From Armatimonadota bacterium (lineage in GTDB: Bacteria > Armatimonadota > Fimbriimonadia > Fimbriimonadales > ATM1), in NCBI GenBank assembly GCA_022567555.1, contig JADFGT010000022.1, positions 1-32,504 of the forward strand: a stretch of 32,504 nt of DNA, in the 5' to 3' direction. The position numbers were made by a program, and so were the translations under genes. Positions 29,884-32,504 of the stretch are shown here, in pieces. Numbering within the stretch: the stretch's first letter is position 1; each line of letters opens with the position of its first letter. Under the pieces are notes generated by a model. It was not told the DNA's origin, did not search any database, and was given only the letters and a program-made list of their open reading frames with translations.

Positions 29884-31158
29884 TTGAACGAAACGACTAC
29901 GACCAGCCTATGGCAGCAGATGTGGGAGCACGGTTTGCGCGAGGCCGTGGAGCGCCTCTCGGACGATGACGCGATGCAGATGACCGAGCGCTATGGAGCG
30001 CATAACTACGCGCCGCTTCCGGTCAACATCGTGCGCGCGAAAGGCGCGCTGGTCTATGACGGTTCGGGGAAGGAGTACATAGACTGCATCGGCTGCTACT
30101 CCGCCGTCGCGCACGGGCATCTCAGCGAGTTCATCTCGCGCGCCGCGAAGGAGCAGTTAGAAAAGATAACTCTCATAAGCCGCGCGGTCTACACGTCCGA
30201 AATGGCGCTGTTGGTGAAGGGGCTGTGTGATTACACGGGCTGTGAAATGGCCTGTCCCATGAACACGGGGGCGGAAGCCGTCGAAACCGCCATAAAATTG
30301 GCGCGGAAGTGGGCATACAAGGTGAAGGGCGTGCCGGACGGTGAAGCGGAGATCATCGTGGCGGAAGACAACTTTCACGGTCGGACGACAACGATAGTCG
30401 GCTTCAGCACTGAAGAGCAGTACCGGGACGGTTTCGGCCCGTTCACACCCGGTTTCACAATCGTTCCGTTCGCCGACATAGGGGCTTTGAAGGCCGCAAT
30501 CACGCCGAATACGGCGGCGGTCATGCTGGAGCCGATACAGGCGGAGGGGGGGGTCGTAATCCCGCCTGACGGCTACCTTGAAGCGGTGCGGGAGGCGTGC
30601 ACGGAGAAGGACGTTCTTCTGATCTGGGATGAGATTCAGACCGGCTTCTGCCGCACCGGAAAACGCTTCGCGTGGCAGCATGAGGATGCGCCGGGCGACC
30701 TGCTTTGCTTGGGCAAAGCGCTCGGCGGCGGTGTGATGCCGGTTTCTGCTGTTGTGGGGCGGCGCGATGTTCTCGAGGTCTTCACGCCCGGCGACCACGG
30801 AAGCACCTTCGGCGGCAATCCGCTGGGCGCGGTGGTGGCGCTCGCGGCGATGGCCGAGATGGAGGTCAAGGACATGTGCGAGAACAGCGCACGCATGGGT
30901 TCTCGCCTTTTGAAAAGCCTTCGCTCTCTGGAACATGAGTGCATCGAAGACGTGCGCGGCCGCGGCCTGCTGGTCGGCCTGGAGGTCTATGAAGGCACCG
31001 ACACGAAGGCGCTCGCTGATGCGTTCCTGCAAAACGGGATACTGACCAAAGAGACCCGCAGCCGCACGTTCCGCTTCGCGCCGCCGCTGATCATAGATGA
31101 AGCGACTGTGGATGAGATTATTCGCAGGACGTCGGACGCGCTACGGGCCGTGAGTTAG
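29884..31158 (+). CDS. rocD: Class III aminotransferase, ornithine-oxo-acid aminotransferase-like
   Basis: A 424-aa PLP enzyme. The N-terminal MTERYGAHNYAPLPVNIVRAKGALVYDGSGKEYIDCIGCYSAVAHGH is the characteristic OAT opening. MNTGAEAVETAIKLARKW (about residue 107) binds the cofactor phosphate, LLIWDEIQTGFCRTGKRFA contains the PLP aspartate, and K278 in LGKALGGGVMPVSAVV is the Schiff-base lysine. STFGGNPLGAVVALAAM is also conserved. OAT converts ornithine and 2-oxoglutarate to glutamate semialdehyde and glutamate. The start is TTG 29884 with AAGGAG upstream. It stands alone, without other arginine catabolism genes, so acetylornithine or a related substrate is possible. Confidence 0.88.
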   Translation: MNETTTTSLWQQMWEHGLREAVERLSDDDAMQMTERYGAHNYAPLPVNIVRAKGALVYDGSGKEYIDCIGCYSAVAHGHLSEFISRAAKEQLEKITLISRAVYTSEMALLVKGLCDYTGCEMACPMNTGAEAVETAIKLARKWAYKVKGVPDGEAEIIVAEDNFHGRTTTIVGFSTEEQYRDGFGPFTPGFTIVPFADIGALKAAITPNTAAVMLEPIQAEGGVVIPPDGYLEAVREACTEKDVLLIWDEIQTGFCRTGKRFAWQHEDAPGDLLCLGKALGGGVMPVSAVVGRRDVLEVFTPGDHGSTFGGNPLGAVVALAAMAEMEVKDMCENSARMGSRLLKSLRSLEHECIEDVRGRGLLVGLEVYEGTDTKALADAFLQNGILTKETRSRTFRFAPPLIIDEATVDEIIRRTSDALRAVS

Positions 31159-31163
31159 CCCTG

Positions 31164-31184
31164 CGGTGCTAAGGTGCGGCACCG
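31164..31184. terminator. Short inverted repeat between convergent genes
   Basis: CGGTGC (31164-31169) and GCACCG (31179-31184) with a 9-base loop follow the rocD stop by five bases. It is short and without a T run. Confidence 0.25.
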
Positions 31185-31235
31185 GCCCCCGTCGTAAACG
31201 GTTTGCGGAATCCGGGAGCCGAGGACGAAACGGTG

Positions 31236-32468
31236 CTATTTGATGCGGGTAATGCTCGTCTCTGTCACCGACTGGCCGACTTGGGCACTCCCGGTCAGTT
31301 TGACGAGCCATCCAGTCTTGGCGTCAACCCAGGCCGTTCCACTTGATTTGATCGCCTCAACTCCCGGCGATCCTTCCGCCTTCCAGGTTATCTCCACCTT
31401 GACGCATTCCACGCCGTCCACAAGTTCGGCTCCAACTAGCCGGTAGTGTGCCTTCTGGCGCCATCCGTCGTATTCGAAAACATGTTCCCATTGGGACCCT
31501 TGCACAACGGGGGCTTCGGGGAGGACGATTCCGGAGGGCATGTAGGCTTGCTGTGTGGATAGACTCACGGTACGGCCGTCCGATCTTGTGGCCCCGAGCA
31601 CTCGGCCCCGCGTGTCGGTTTCCACCGTCAGCTGGCCGGCGTCGGGCGGGTCAATGATGGCCCACTCCCACGTCATTCCATGCCTCTCAGCCGCAGACAA
31701 AGTGAGCCGCATATGCAGGTCGTTTCTGAGGCCGGGTCCAGAGCCGTCAGTCCCGGTCATGTCCATTGAGAACCGGTAGTCGAAGGCGTCGCCGGGTTTT
31801 CCGCTGAGACGGAGCAAGGGCCCGCCTGTCCGCTCTGCGGGTCCTTGATCGAGAAGGGTGGTAATACTCTCGTGTAGTCGTTGATAGTCTGATTGCGCGT
31901 CAGGAAACTGCGTGTTGTCTTGCACTGTGAACGCGCCGCCCGCGTGCACTAACCGAATCACCCCTTCCTGGTCAATTAGGAATGAAACCGAAGTGTATTT
32001 GCGCCGCGCTGCGTCAAGCCACCACCGGTTCAGGTTGCGCCAGCCGGTGTCAATGGCCATCGGGAAATCGAGATTCATCTGTCGTGCGTATTCCCGCACG
32101 TCCTTCTCTCGCACCGGTTCGCGCGACTTGTCGTGATACAGCGCGACAATGACCAGGCCCTTGTCTCCGAAGTCCTTCTTTAGTTCTTGCAGGGCAGGCG
32201 CCGTTGCAGTGCAGAACGGGCATCCGGGCGCAGTCCACCAACGGACGAGCACGACCTTTCCCCGCAGTTTCTCAAGCGTGAGCGGCCCCCCCTGAATCCA
32301 CTGCAGGTCTTCCCATTCCGGCGCCTCTGAGCCTACCGGCTCGGCCGGAAGAGTGGGCTGATCTGACCCCGCCATAGAGACCTGCCTCTCTTGGGCGCTG
32401 CCGGTCCCGCAGCCCGAGGAGATGCTCAGGCCAAGCAATGCAGCAAGGCAGATCTCTAATGTCCGCAT
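31236..32468 (-). CDS. TlpA-like thioredoxin-fold lipoprotein with extra C-terminal domain
   Basis: A 410-aa exported protein. The N-terminus MRTLEICLAALLGLSISSGC is a signal peptide ending at C20 (lipobox SSG-C). Residues ~45-215 form a thioredoxin/AhpC-TSA-type domain (GKVVLVRWWTAPGCPFCTATAPALQEL) with the redox pair C83-x-x-C86. It continues LVIVALYHDKSREPVREKDVREYARQMNLDFPMAID and SVSFLIDQEGVIRLVHAGG, the TlpA/ResA style. After ~215 a second, beta-rich domain of about 195 residues (GDAFDYRFSMDMTGTDG ... GTAWVDAKTGWLVKLTGSAQV) looks like a lipid- or protein-binding sheet and is not part of usual TlpA. ATG 32468 is chosen for signal position; an upstream ATG (32504) exists at the window edge. 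Confidence 0.83.
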   Translation of the reverse strand: MRTLEICLAALLGLSISSGCGTGSAQERQVSMAGSDQPTLPAEPVGSEAPEWEDLQWIQGGPLTLEKLRGKVVLVRWWTAPGCPFCTATAPALQELKKDFGDKGLVIVALYHDKSREPVREKDVREYARQMNLDFPMAIDTGWRNLNRWWLDAARRKYTSVSFLIDQEGVIRLVHAGGAFTVQDNTQFPDAQSDYQRLHESITTLLDQGPAERTGGPLLRLSGKPGDAFDYRFSMDMTGTDGSGPGLRNDLHMRLTLSAAERHGMTWEWAIIDPPDAGQLTVETDTRGRVLGATRSDGRTVSLSTQQAYMPSGIVLPEAPVVQGSQWEHVFEYDGWRQKAHYRLVGAELVDGVECVKVEITWKAEGSPGVEAIKSSGTAWVDAKTGWLVKLTGSAQVGQSVTETSITRIK

Positions 32469-32504
32469 CTGATCTCTCGGCCGGTTCCGCGTCCGGCTTC
32501 GCAT

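Overview
The window is a GC-rich piece of a bacterial chromosome (stop codons, SD-led genes, a CCA-encoding tRNA-Ser, classical -35/-10 promoters). Several signal peptides with lipobox-like cysteines, an RseP-type intramembrane protease and a TlpA-like thioredoxin suggest a diderm. The content (DapL-type aminotransferase, UbiD, Ibeta-type DAHP synthase, FN3-domain protein, many small palindromes) would fit an environmental lineage such as Armatimonadota, Planctomycetota or Verrucomicrobiota. I cannot assign the phylum from sequence alone.

Layout. 1-3.6 kb: 3' end of rseP, a small membrane protein, tRNA-Ser(CGA), a DUF5658-like protein, a UbiD-family decarboxylase and a small EF-Tu-domain-II-like protein. 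3.7-6.2 kb: dapL-like aminotransferase overlapping folC. 6.3-9.9 kb: a dipeptide/oligopeptide ABC importer (lipoprotein binding protein plus two permeases, no ATPases). 9.8-14.9 kb: an accessory zone of four or five unrelated small exported or membrane proteins, separated by partial copies of the 3' end of the second permease gene, by palindromes and by promoter-like -10 elements. 14.9-20.1 kb: a divergent Bax-inhibitor-like membrane protein overlapping DAHP synthase, a palindrome cluster, a DUF2203 protein, a Cys/Met-metabolism PLP enzyme and a GT-C-like membrane protein. 20.0-24.9 kb (minus strand): an infC-rpmI-rplT-(zinc finger membrane protein)-pheS-pheT operon behind a consensus promoter. 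25.1-32.5 kb: lipoyl E2 acyltransferase, sugar-dehydrogenase-like propeller, a small membrane protein, an EAL-like/HDOD regulator, a class III aminotransferase (RocD-like) and a thioredoxin-like lipoprotein.

The most unusual feature is the permease-gene end-duplication system. The last ~50 coding bases plus ~50 downstream bases of the oppC-like gene recur at 10.7 and 12.07 kb, and the downstream part alone at 12.87 kb. Each copy is preceded by a palindrome and followed by a different gene. The 5' end of the oppB-like gene is duplicated in the same style, with two palindromes. The copy at 12.07 kb differs from the native 3' end only at synonymous positions over the last 18 codons, so it diverged while still coding. 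This looks like a cassette array built at a gene end, or the scar of repeated integration or duplication. No recombinase is visible in the window. Other notable points are an 8-unit 21-bp tandem array upstream of the FN3 gene, a PheT lacking the N-terminal tRNA-binding OB domain, an 86-bp infC/rpmI overlap with an ATT-started infC, and several genes whose -10 element lies only 6-9 bases upstream of the start codon, suggesting leaderless mRNAs.
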